Below, piece after piece: positions 41,484 through 50,266 of a stretch of DNA of 64,000 nt (position 1 is its first letter; every line of letters begins with the position of its first letter). The notes under the pieces were generated by a model. The model was not told where the DNA came from. It saw nothing but the letters and a program-made list of their open reading frames with translations, and did no database searches. The stretch comes from Tritrichomonas musculus (lineage: Eukaryota; Parabasalia; Tritrichomonadida; Tritrichomonadidae): contig JAPFFF010000014.1 of the NCBI GenBank assembly GCA_039105265.1, forward strand, positions 434,001 through 498,000, in the 5' to 3' direction. Position numbers and translations under genes: made by a program.

Positions 41484-44400
41484 ATGGATGAATTTCTACT
41501 TTCAGAAATTCATTTTAATGAAGGTGATTTACAATTAAATGATTATGAACAGCTTACATGGAAACTCAAAGAAACAAGAGTTGTTGAGTTTTTTCCAAAT
41601 GTTTTCTTCCCAGTTACCTTAATTTCTACAGAAATACCTGAATTTGAAGATTATTTACATGAACTTGAAGAAGTATCTGTACAAAATGAATTAAATGATC
41701 AATGCAATACAACTGAAATCGCATTAGACCTTGAATGGGAAGACGAACTATGCTTATTTCAGTTTTGTTCATCGAAGAGAGTTTTGATTGTCCGCCATCC
41801 AAATGGTCCGGGAAATGAAATTCTACAAAAATTTTTATCAGCTCATCATTTTTTTGCCAAAGGCGCTTCAAATGATAAAAAGCAACTTAAATTAAAATTT
41901 GGACAAGATTTTCATCAAAATATAGAAGATATCGCACAGACAAGATTAGTTCCTTATGGATTTTCGGAAAATTTTATGCAGATGACTTACCAATTTGCTG
42001 GGAAGCCTACAGCTGATTTTAAAGATATTAGAATCACAACATCAAATTGGTCTCAAAAGTATTTAACGATGAGACAAATTCTCTATGCTGCTTTTGATGT
42101 TGTTGCAATATATCAATGCTATCCAAACTTTCCTCCTCCAAAGATATTGACAAAACCTCAAAAACAACTTAAAACTCCTAAACAAAAAAATCTAAATCCA
42201 AATAAAAAGAGACAAAAAACCTCAAAAATCATAAATAATAACAAATCAAGCGCTTTAGATGATAATAATGAGAAAATTAAAATTACTATGAAAAAAAATA
42301 ATATCCGCTCAGCATTTTGCTATATGATAACAAATTATATTGGCTCATCTTTATACAGCGATCTTTATGATATATTATGCACTATTATAGATGAAGAGAA
42401 CATAAATTTCGTCAGCATTTATCCAAAATCAAGCCAAAGCCAGAAGAAAACAGATATTCAAAAACAAATCAAAGAAAGGCTGAAAAAAGAAAAATATAAA
42501 GAATTTGAAAATATAATTTTAAATAAATATAATTCTATTTCGAACGACGATTCAGACGTGATATCTTATCCAAAAAATAATTCTTTCACGATCTTTATTT
42601 CATTATTTAATGAGGTAGACATTAAAAAACTGATTGAAATCTTTCCAAAAAGCTCTCAAGTTTTAAAATTGCCATTTGTTAATCCAGAAGAATCATCAGA
42701 TGGTGATTTTCTTTATATTTATAATCTTCCAAAAAATCTGTCAGAAAAATCGAGTTTGGACCGTTTTCTTCACTGTTTTGAAATTGATCACAGGATTACA
42801 ATCATTGAAATTAAAGATTCTAAGCAATTTTGCAAAGATACTGAAGAAAATGAAAACAATACGTTTTTATATGCGAAAATAGAAGTATGCTGTGCATCCT
42901 CATCTTATAATTTGAAATGTTTTGTACCATTTATTACAATTGATGGAAAAAGTTTGAAATTATTTACATTTCCTTTTTTTTTAAATTCAATCATCGCTAG
43001 CAACTTCCCTCCAACCTTTAATGAAGACGACTGTAGAAATATGTTTTCAAAATTTGGCCAAATTAGCTCGATTCGTACTTTAATTCGTCGATCTGAGGAA
43101 GATAATAATCAATTTGTAATATCTTATACCATTCAAAACGAAGCCTATTCAAATCGATCCTTTTACAATACTAAAAATGACAGTAATAATGAAATTAACG
43201 ATCCATGCGAATTAGCAATTAAAGCAATTAATTATATTGAAATTGAAGGGAATGAAATTCTTGTTTCACGGTTTGCTGAAGAACAACACATGAGGACTCT
43301 TCGTGGTTTTGAACTAGCAATTAGTCTGAAAGATGTTTATATGCAACATCCACATCCAATTGGGAGCGAATTTATTAGTAGTAAAAAAATTAGGTCAATT
43401 TTCTCCCAGTTTGGAGAAATTCATCAAGCTTATTTTGATAAACGCCTTATTATTGGCCATGTACAATTCTTCCAAAAAAGTAGCGCTTATAATGCCTTAG
43501 ATTATTTCAATCGGAGTGAAACAGAAAGCAATAAAGATTCTAAAACAATTGAATATGAAAAAAAATTTGATGTTGATTTTGATGTTATGAAAAAATTTGA
43601 CGTTTTCTTCCCTCCCGAAGGATCAGCAATAATTGTCAGAGATGTTTCTTGTTCTATGCCTCAAGATGAAATAATTCGTATGTGCGAGATGTATGGGCGC
43701 GTTATCAACTTTGTCGTCCGTCTGATCATTCCAAAGTTCCGTTACCAAATTGTCGAAGTGACCTATAACGACGTTTCAGACGCATTAAAAGCAAAGAAAG
43801 AGCTTGATAATAGGCGTATCGATAACATACCGATTGTTGTTTCCGTTTTCAGAGGCGCTGGCTGCGAAGTACCAATGTGGAAGATGGAACAGCGCTACCA
43901 GTGGATTGTTATTGACGGAATTGCCTTAGATGAGAAAGAATCCTTTGAAACCTTCGAAAAATTCGGGACAATCATTGATTACGAGGTTTTTGGTAGGAGA
44001 TCAAATCTAATCAAAGAAAAAAAAATTGAAAAAGCAGACGATGATTTTCAACACAATAGTCCAGATGAGAATAATCCAAGTTCAAAGACAATGATCATGT
44101 TCAACGACCCAAGATCATCAGAGGCTGCAATTGACTATTACAACAATTCAGAGGAAAATGATCATCCTCCTTCAAAAAGTTTCACATTAAGGTATCCTTC
44201 ATTACGGGAGTTTGCAAGCGATGTAAGATGGAACAGACTGGCTCTTCAGACCGAGACTTTCGTCCCCTTCAAGAACACAGTGAACGAGGCACAGCAGCTC
44301 GCTATCGTCATCGACCCGATTCCACCAGGATTCACGCAGCAGTGGCTCAAGAAGCAGTGCCCAAAGTGCTTCTACACACTCGCAGTCACCCGCTCTAGCA

Positions 44401-45353
44401 TCGATCCAGCCCACTGCAGAAAGGCAGTCATCTTCGTAGACGGAATGAAGATGACAAAAAAGATCTTTGCTCTCATTCGAAACCAAAGATGCACAAAACA
44501 CGACGAGAATTCTAGTCCAGAAAAAAATCTTACATCACAAAGAAATTCTAGTTCAGAAAAGAATCTTAGTTCAGAAAAGAATTCTAGTTCAGAAAAGAAT
44601 TCTAGTTCAGAAAAGAATTCTAGTTCAGAAAAGAATTCTTGTTCTAAAGAAAAAGTTAAAATTGATAAGAATTCTTGTTCTGAAGAAAAAGTTAAAATTG
44701 ATAAGAATTCTTGTTCTGAAGAAAAAGTTAAAATTGATAAGAATTCTTGTTCTGAAGAAAAAGTTAAAATTGATAAGAATTCTTGTTCTGAAGAAAAAGT
44801 TAAAATTGATAAGAATTCTTGTTCTGAAGAAAAATCCAATACAGAATCTTCAGCTAACTTTGTGGACGAGGAAATTTCTGATGATGAAGAGGAAGAGAAT
44901 GATGGTGATGGCGATGGCGGCTTGACTGTGTCTGGCAGTGTTTCTAATGACGATGACGTGAGCGATGATGCAAATGATGGAGATGTGCTTCACCCAGTTA
45001 TAATGAGCCGCGAGGACGCACTTAGCAGCGGCGTTGTTGTTGGCGCTGGTGGCGGTGCTGCTGTTCACTCGCCAATCTCGATCATCATCGACCCGCTGCC
45101 AGACGAGCTCGCCAGCGAGAAGAAGATCCGCACGAACATCCTGATGGACAAGGATGCAGACATAGACATCTTTGAGTCTGCGTCAGAGTCTGGCAAACTG
45201 ATGTGCGTCGTGCTGCCGAAGCTCAAGGAGGACTGCAAGGTGATACTGAGGAAGTTCAGGCGATGGAGAGTCGACGGGCTGCCTCTAAACGTGAAAAAGA
45301 TCATCAACGTTGAAGACACGCCACAGCAAATTCAGCCTCCATCATCTTCATGA
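41484..45353 (+). CDS. DEDD 3'-5' exonuclease fused to multiple RRM-like domains
   Basis: 1289 residues from ATG 41484. Residues ~75-215 form a WRN/RNase D-type exonuclease. Motif I is ALDLEWED (D82, E84), motif II GASNDKKQLKLKFG (D131) and motif III YAAFDVVAIY (Y201, D205), so all DEDDy residues are present. A Lys-rich linker and a charged region follow. Several segments with RRM-like spacing come next: ~500-600 (IIASNFPPTFNEDDCRNMFS), ~625-680 (IRSIFSQFGEIHQAYF), ~710-785 (SAIIVRDVSCSMPQDEI), ~805-885 and ~930-1015. Another short one is at ~1190-1285 (IIIDPLPDELASEKKIRTNI). Between the last two lie tandem repeats and an acidic stretch. Exonuclease plus RNA-binding domains suggests RNA 3'-end trimming or decay. 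The RRM assignments are by pattern and are weaker than the exonuclease. Codon composition shifts to GC-rich at ~44.2-44.47 and ~45.0-45.35 kb. Confidence 0.8.
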   Translation: MDEFLLSEIHFNEGDLQLNDYEQLTWKLKETRVVEFFPNVFFPVTLISTEIPEFEDYLHELEEVSVQNELNDQCNTTEIALDLEWEDELCLFQFCSSKRVLIVRHPNGPGNEILQKFLSAHHFFAKGASNDKKQLKLKFGQDFHQNIEDIAQTRLVPYGFSENFMQMTYQFAGKPTADFKDIRITTSNWSQKYLTMRQILYAAFDVVAIYQCYPNFPPPKILTKPQKQLKTPKQKNLNPNKKRQKTSKIINNNKSSALDDNNEKIKITMKKNNIRSAFCYMITNYIGSSLYSDLYDILCTIIDEENINFVSIYPKSSQSQKKTDIQKQIKERLKKEKYKEFENIILNKYNSISNDDSDVISYPKNNSFTIFISLFNEVDIKKLIEIFPKSSQVLKLPFVNPEESSDGDFLYIYNLPKNLSEKSSLDRFLHCFEIDHRITIIEIKDSKQFCKDTEENENNTFLYAKIEVCCASSSYNLKCFVPFITIDGKSLKLFTFPFFLNSIIASNFPPTFNEDDCRNMFSKFGQISSIRTLIRRSEEDNNQFVISYTIQNEAYSNRSFYNTKNDSNNEINDPCELAIKAINYIEIEGNEILVSRFAEEQHMRTLRGFELAISLKDVYMQHPHPIGSEFISSKKIRSIFSQFGEIHQAYFDKRLIIGHVQFFQKSSAYNALDYFNRSETESNKDSKTIEYEKKFDVDFDVMKKFDVFFPPEGSAIIVRDVSCSMPQDEIIRMCEMYGRVINFVVRLIIPKFRYQIVEVTYNDVSDALKAKKELDNRRIDNIPIVVSVFRGAGCEVPMWKMEQRYQWIVIDGIALDEKESFETFEKFGTIIDYEVFGRRSNLIKEKKIEKADDDFQHNSPDENNPSSKTMIMFNDPRSSEAAIDYYNNSEENDHPPSKSFTLRYPSLREFASDVRWNRLALQTETFVPFKNTVNEAQQLAIVIDPIPPGFTQQWLKKQCPKCFYTLAVTRSSIDPAHCRKAVIFVDGMKMTKKIFALIRNQRCTKHDENSSPEKNLTSQRNSSSEKNLSSEKNSSSEKNSSSEKNSSSEKNSCSKEKVKIDKNSCSEEKVKIDKNSCSEEKVKIDKNSCSEEKVKIDKNSCSEEKVKIDKNSCSEEKSNTESSANFVDEEISDDEEEENDGDGDGGLTVSGSVSNDDDVSDDANDGDVLHPVIMSREDALSSGVVVGAGGGAAVHSPISIIIDPLPDELASEKKIRTNILMDKDADIDIFESASESGKLMCVVLPKLKEDCKVILRKFRRWRVDGLPLNVKKIINVEDTPQQIQPPSSS
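44544..44813. repeat. Coding tandem repeats: 5 x 18 bp then 5 x 36 bp
   Basis: Residues 1021-1110 of the exonuclease/RRM protein. Five NSSSEK units (44544-44633) pass directly into five NSCSEEKVKIDK units (44634-44813), followed by a partial sixth. The 36-bp unit starts like the 18-bp unit (AATTCTTGTTCT versus AATTCTAGTTCA), suggesting one arose from the other. Confidence 0.95.
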
Positions 45354-45839
45354 TGCTTTATCTGTTGTATATTATTTCTTGTTTGATTGATTCTTCATGT
45401 TAAAAAAAAAAAGGACTTTTAATTATTTTATCTTTTTTTTATTTATTTTTTACTCAAATATGAAATTCCATTCTGCTCTTTGGAACTTTTGATTGCCAGA
45501 TGTCAGTGCAGAAATATTTTTTTTTTTTTTTTTTGCATTCTTTCTCTTCACTTTGCATTCTTTCTCTTCACTTTGCATTCTTTCTCTTCATTTTGCATTC
45601 TTTCTCTTCATTTTTAAATTTGTTTGCTTTCATTTATTATCTTTTCTTTTCTTTTTTTTGATTTATATGATTGACTTTTTAATATTTTTTTTAGATTGAA
45701 AACATTATTATTTATAAAACATAATTTTAATAATTAGTTAACCTGCAAAATATATCATTATAATTTTAAATTAAATAAGATAATTGAGTTTTTTTATAAT
45801 TTAAAATTGAATGGCAACCGTTTTTTATAGCCATATCCA
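45354..45839. other. Intergenic with four-copy 20-bp tandem repeat
   Basis: Pyrimidine-rich tandem array TTTTGCATTCTTTCTCTTCA, four copies at 45531-45610 (third-position variation C/T at the unit start), preceded by a T-tract. CCGTTT at 45818-45823 lies 16 bases before the next ATG. Confidence 0.75.
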
Positions 45840-48206
45840 ATGAAAAATTTATTTAAAGATGAAGCAAAGATCAATTTGTGTGCCAAATTTCAAAAACTAT
45901 TATGCAACTTAACCACAAATTCAACAGATGCAGACGTTGATAAAGTATTTGAACTACTTCCACCTAATTATCTAACAGATCGAGATAATCTCTTTATGAT
46001 ATGCCAATTAATTGGAAATTTTGCACGGAATCATGTTTATATGGGCCGAATCACTATCAAATTATTTGAAAGGATCATTGAAAAAATCAAGAAAATCCTC
46101 ACAAACGAGTCTGCATTTTTCTGGTCAATTTTAGGTGGAATTTTGTATCTAAAACGGTGGTTTTACGAGGAAGGACTGATCAACATCCAGACAATTTTAC
46201 AGGCCTCAGTTTTGTGTGAGACTTCATTTATCGCCGAGTATTTTCTGCCTGAAATTCTGGAGAAAGCGCCCGTTTATTTTGAGCATGAAATTAAGCATAA
46301 ATTTTCCACTTTTTCAGACCCTTCCACTTTTTCAGAGGAAAAGATAGAAAAATTCAAAGGGTTGCGAATGAAGCATTTCAAATGGATTCGCGAATCTGGC
46401 GACTTTTTCAATCCAGTTTACAAAGAAATTGAAACGAATCCGTTACGGTTAGCTATCAAACTTGATGACATCTCAACTTTTCAGAGGATTCTTTCTCAGT
46501 CAAATATTTCTGTCAATTCAAAAATATCGGAGTCACTCATCGAGTACTTCCAGAGAACAGAGTACAAGTACCACCTCATCTCGTACGCAGCTGAATTCAA
46601 CGCAGTGAACATCTTCAACTTCTTGATTTTGAATGACGCGGCGATAAACGAGGAACTCGCGATATCGTCAGTCTGCAGGCAGAACTACGACATAATCCAC
46701 ATCGTGGAGTCGAAGGAGCCAGAGATATTCAAAAAGGCGGCGCTCAAAGAGTCAATTTTCTTTTGGAATTACAACGTGAGCAACTACATACTCGAAAACT
46801 ACGACTACAGCTTCCTATTCGACTACGAAGAAAGCCAACAAGAAAATTCAAATCAAATTGAAAATTCTAATCAAATTGAAAATTCTAATCAAATAGAAAA
46901 TTCAAATCAAATTGAAAATTCAAATCAAATTGAAAATTCAAATCAAATAGAAAATTCAAATCAAATAGAAAATTCAAATCAAATTGAAAATTCAAATCAA
47001 ATAGAAAATTCAAATCAAATTGAAAATTCAAATCAAATTGAAAATTCAAATCAAATTGAAAATTCAAATCAAATAGAAAATTCAAATCAAATTGAAAATT
47101 CAAATCAAATTGAAAATTCAAATCAAATAGAAAATTCAAATCAAATTGAAAATTCAAATCAAATTGAAAATTCAAATCAAATTGAAAATTCAAATCAAAT
47201 TGAAAATTTAAATCAAATTGAAAATTCAAATCAAATAGAAAATTTAAATCAAATTGAAAATTCAAATCAAATTGAAAATTCAAATCAAATTGAAAATTTA
47301 AATCAAATTGAAAATTCAAATCAAATTGAAAATTTAAATCAAATTGAAAATTCAAATCAAATTGAAAATTTAAATCAAATTGAAAATTCAAATCAAATTG
47401 AAAATTCAAATCAAATTGAAAATTCTAATGATCCTGATATTCAAAATCAGGATGATATTAATCTTGATGATGCGAGCGAGAATCCGCACAAAGCGGAGAT
47501 CATTGAGATCATTGATGAGACTTTTTATTCGTTCAATTTTCGGTTCTTCAAGAAGGTTCTTCTCCCGTTTCTCAGGAGCCACAACCGCTTTGTGAAGCGG
47601 CACATCTATGAAATTATCCTAGCCAGCATCAACTGCAACTATCCGTACTTCACGGTCGAGCTCATGAAGTATCCAGGCATCGATGTGAACTACGGCTCGC
47701 CTGATTCGGCGACCGTTTTGAGTGGTGCGATTGGCTTCAGCAATTCAATTTTAGTTTCTGAATTATTGAAGAATCCGAAGCTTGATGCCAACACTCTGAT
47801 ACTCACAGATTACACTCCTCTTTGTCTGGCGTGTGCGTTGATGTCTGATATGAAGATAATTGAAGATCTTTGCAATCATCCTAATATTGATATTACTTAC
47901 AATCATCCGATTTTTAACGATAATGCTTTTAATTTGGCTTTAAACTCAGGATATGTTTCTTGTGCTGAATATTTGGCCCCTCATTTTCAAAATATTGGTA
48001 AAAAAGAATTGACCAAATTAGCATTTGATTGCTTTTTGGGCGGACATTACTTTTCTCTGCTTTTCTTGGTGAAATATAGTATGAAAAAATATGATAAACC
48101 AAATTTCGATGATTTAATGGAAATGTTTAGAAAATATGGAAAAATAAGTCAATATATAAATAAATTAAATGAAATGATTGAATTGGCTAGAAAAGAAAAA
48201 GAATAA
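45840..48206 (+). CDS. DUF3447-like ankyrin protein with 32-copy NQIENS insert
   Basis: 788 residues from ATG 45840. The N-terminal ~330 residues look like trichomonad DUF3447/ankyrin proteins: an all-helical start, [18 protein letters not shown], then degenerate ankyrins such as [19 protein letters not shown]. Residues 338-529 are 32 uninterrupted copies of NQIENS (L replaces S in some late copies), encoded by an 18-bp unit. Ankyrin-like segments resume to the end ([36 protein letters not shown]). The insert sits between two structured halves, probably as a flexible or coiled linker; NQIENS alone could form a helix. Ankyrin proteins bind partners; the partner is unknown. DNA flanking the insert (46.53-46.83 and 47.46-47.76 kb) is markedly richer in G+C than the rest. 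Confidence 0.85.
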   Translation: MKNLFKDEAKINLCAKFQKLLCNLTTNSTDADVDKVFELLPPNYLTDRDNLFMICQLIGNFARNHVYMGRITIKLFERIIEKIKKILTNESAFFWSILGGILYLKRWFYEEGLINIQTILQASVLCETSFIAEYFLPEILEKAPVYFEHEIKHKFSTFSDPSTFSEEKIEKFKGLRMKHFKWIRESGDFFNPVYKEIETNPLRLAIKLDDISTFQRILSQSNISVNSKISESLIEYFQRTEYKYHLISYAAEFNAVNIFNFLILNDAAINEELAISSVCRQNYDIIHIVESKEPEIFKKAALKESIFFWNYNVSNYILENYDYSFLFDYEESQQENSNQIENSNQIENSNQIENSNQIENSNQIENSNQIENSNQIENSNQIENSNQIENSNQIENSNQIENSNQIENSNQIENSNQIENSNQIENSNQIENSNQIENSNQIENSNQIENSNQIENLNQIENSNQIENLNQIENSNQIENSNQIENLNQIENSNQIENLNQIENSNQIENLNQIENSNQIENSNQIENSNDPDIQNQDDINLDDASENPHKAEIIEIIDETFYSFNFRFFKKVLLPFLRSHNRFVKRHIYEIILASINCNYPYFTVELMKYPGIDVNYGSPDSATVLSGAIGFSNSILVSELLKNPKLDANTLILTDYTPLCLACALMSDMKIIEDLCNHPNIDITYNHPIFNDNAFNLALNSGYVSCAEYLAPHFQNIGKKELTKLAFDCFLGGHYFSLLFLVKYSMKKYDKPNFDDLMEMFRKYGKISQYINKLNEMIELARKEKE
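46851..47426. repeat. 32 tandem copies of an 18-bp coding unit
   Basis: AATCAAATTGAAAATTCA repeated in frame for 576 bp. Variation is almost limited to ATT/ATA (Ile codons), TCA/TCT (Ser) and TCA/TTA (Ser to Leu). The Leu form appears only in the last third. Confidence 0.98.
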
Positions 48207-48692
48207 TAATGTATTTGTTTGGAAAAAATAAAGGTATATGAATCAATTTTATTTGTGATTTTTTGAACTTGATGAAAAATAATGATTAAAATAATTATTT
48301 TATTTTTTAGGATGACGTTTGAACTATATGATTACAATAGTTTTAATAAATATCACTTATGCCAGCTAATATAGTATTCATATTTATACCTTTTTAAAAA
48401 AGAAATTTAAAACTTGATGAATTCATCGAACAAATTGTATCATTTGAGTTCGAATTCATTCCTATGACAATCAAATATGAAGTTTGACAAACAATATCTT
48501 AAAATAATCATTTTAAGTATAAATTTGTTCTTAATATTAATTTAAAATATTAATATGTTAAATAATAAAATATACAATATGAATTGTTTTTTTATTCGAT
48601 TAAAAATAGTCAATATATATCAATATTTTGTAAAAAAAAATTGAAAGAAAAAATTTTTCAAAGATTATTTTCGTTATTGGCACAGTTTTTAA
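48207..48692. other. Intergenic spacer with TTGGCACAGTTT before next gene
   Basis: A/T-rich, no gene. TTGGCACAGTTT at 48677-48688 lies five bases before the ATG at 48693. A nearly identical motif precedes the UBFD1-like gene at 53790-53801. Confidence 0.5.
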
Positions 48693-49772
48693 ATGCTTAA
48701 GCTATATTCACGTCTTTACCTAGCTAAAACAACAGATGAACTTGCAAATTTAGCGACTGACATTGGTGAATATTACAAACAAAAAACACGAAAAAATAGA
48801 GGAAAAATAATAGAACTTGATCAATTGTCGTTTCTCTCAATTCTTGATCTTCAATCTATTGTTTCAAATACTTATGGATATCGCCATGTTACTGATACAA
48901 TTGATCTAATATTCTTCCCAATCATTCCGACATTTGCTACCAACGATGGTTCTCACCTCACAAAGGTTAGAACTATTACATCACTCTTTCTCAACACATT
49001 TTCAATTACAAGCAGTGTTGAAAGCGTTCTTTTGCAGCTTGGCGTTCCAAATAGATACTTACATCATTCAGTTAATCTTTTATACTCTCTTGCTCATGTT
49101 GTCGGCACCCAGCTTTCTATGAAGTCCGATGTGCAATTTTATAATTCGCGGCAACGCACTCCAAATGGCGAAAATAATCAAAATAATCAATTTAAGCTCA
49201 ATTTATTTACAATTCTTTCAAACACAATGCTGGTTGCTGGAACTGCTTATTCAATAAATATGATTGTCAAATTCATTAATAAATATGTACCTAGAGTTCC
49301 TTCAGAAATAATAGGAAATATTATTGCTTATCCTTTCGCTATCTTTCTTCACCATGTTGAATCCCTTGGGTTCTCAGAAACAATTGAAACCTTTTTTGAA
49401 TCTGCGGTTCAATTTGTTACTTCAAAATGCCACAAAAAATTGCCTCCTCTTCCTTTAGATTTTAATGTTCCAAAGCCTCTTGAATGCCCAATTTGTCAAG
49501 ATTTACTTCAAGATACAAAAGAAAGCCTCGGATTCTTCTTTTGCTCCAAATGCATCAAAAGATGGATCAAAGCTTCAAATTCACCTGTTCACCCAATGAC
49601 TGGAGAAAAATTAAGTATGGAAATGATGCAGTCATCTGTTATTATGAATGAAGTCGCTTACAAATATCATAAACTTGTAATAAATGATCTACATGCAAAA
49701 GGAATCTTTCCTGAGAATGAACCAGAGATACCAACTCAAGATCCAAATGATGATTCCGATAATGACGAATAA
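48693..49772 (+). CDS. Membrane-associated RING/U-box-like protein (Pex12-like zinc site)
   Basis: 359 residues from ATG 48693. The N-terminal ~240 residues are helical with hydrophobic segments (notably ~168-185 NLFTILSNTMLVAGTAYS and ~200-222 IIGNIIAYPFAIFLHHVE). The C-terminal zinc motif is C265-P-I-C268, 15 residues, C284-S-K-C287-I, then WIKASN and VHPMTGEKLS. It has only four Cys. The order resembles the single-zinc C2C2 RING of PEX12 (FCYRC, then CPVTG) and also U-box folds (IxxWI, PxT, N). A ubiquitin-ligase or peroxin-like role is possible. Trichomonads lack peroxisomes, so an ER or other membrane ligase is the safer inference. The tail is acidic (DDSDNDE). Confidence 0.6.
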   Translation: MLKLYSRLYLAKTTDELANLATDIGEYYKQKTRKNRGKIIELDQLSFLSILDLQSIVSNTYGYRHVTDTIDLIFFPIIPTFATNDGSHLTKVRTITSLFLNTFSITSSVESVLLQLGVPNRYLHHSVNLLYSLAHVVGTQLSMKSDVQFYNSRQRTPNGENNQNNQFKLNLFTILSNTMLVAGTAYSINMIVKFINKYVPRVPSEIIGNIIAYPFAIFLHHVESLGFSETIETFFESAVQFVTSKCHKKLPPLPLDFNVPKPLECPICQDLLQDTKESLGFFFCSKCIKRWIKASNSPVHPMTGEKLSMEMMQSSVIMNEVAYKYHKLVINDLHAKGIFPENEPEIPTQDPNDDSDNDE

Positions 49773-50266
49773 GATTTGAATATCATAGAATCAACACGCA
49801 CCCACACCCAGACAAAAAAAAGCAAAAAAAAAAAAAAAAAAAAACTCAAAGGACAATAATTTATTCCTTAATTTTGAGATATTACTGATTTAGATGCATT
49901 AAATAATCACCACATACATAGACTATCATGATAAGAACAATATATCATTTTAAATGTAATTTATAATAAATCAACCTTTCAGTATTTCCTCTTCTTTATT
50001 TATCTTTAAAGATTATTACTATTATCAAACAAGATGCTCTATTACATTTTTTTTTTTTTATACAAATCAAATCAATTTGTTTGGATCTTGCAAATGATCA
50101 ATTTTTAGTTGATTCACCCAATATGATAATAAGAAAAGACCATTAAACATCAGTTTTATTTGAATTTTAAGAAATATTGAAACTGTTAGTTAAGTTCACA
50201 ATCATTAATTGAAAAAAAATACCAAAATCTAATATAAATAATAACATTTATATATATATAACAAGT
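49773..50266. other. Convergent 3' intergenic region
   Basis: Lies between the 3' ends of the RING-like gene (+) and the importin gene (-). It contains an A-tract at about 49826-49844 and T-tracts near 50049. No gene or structured repeat was found. Confidence 0.5.

Noticed and set aside
44372-44925. Frames on both strands over the exonuclease/RRM repeats
   Set aside because: Products of the 18-bp and 36-bp tandem units. The main frame alone continues into nuclease and RRM-like sequence.
46885-47409. 174-residue antisense frame of NFQFDL repeats
   Set aside because: It is the complement of the 18-bp NQIENS array; a unit whose length is a multiple of three stays open in other frames too. No unique sequence supports it.
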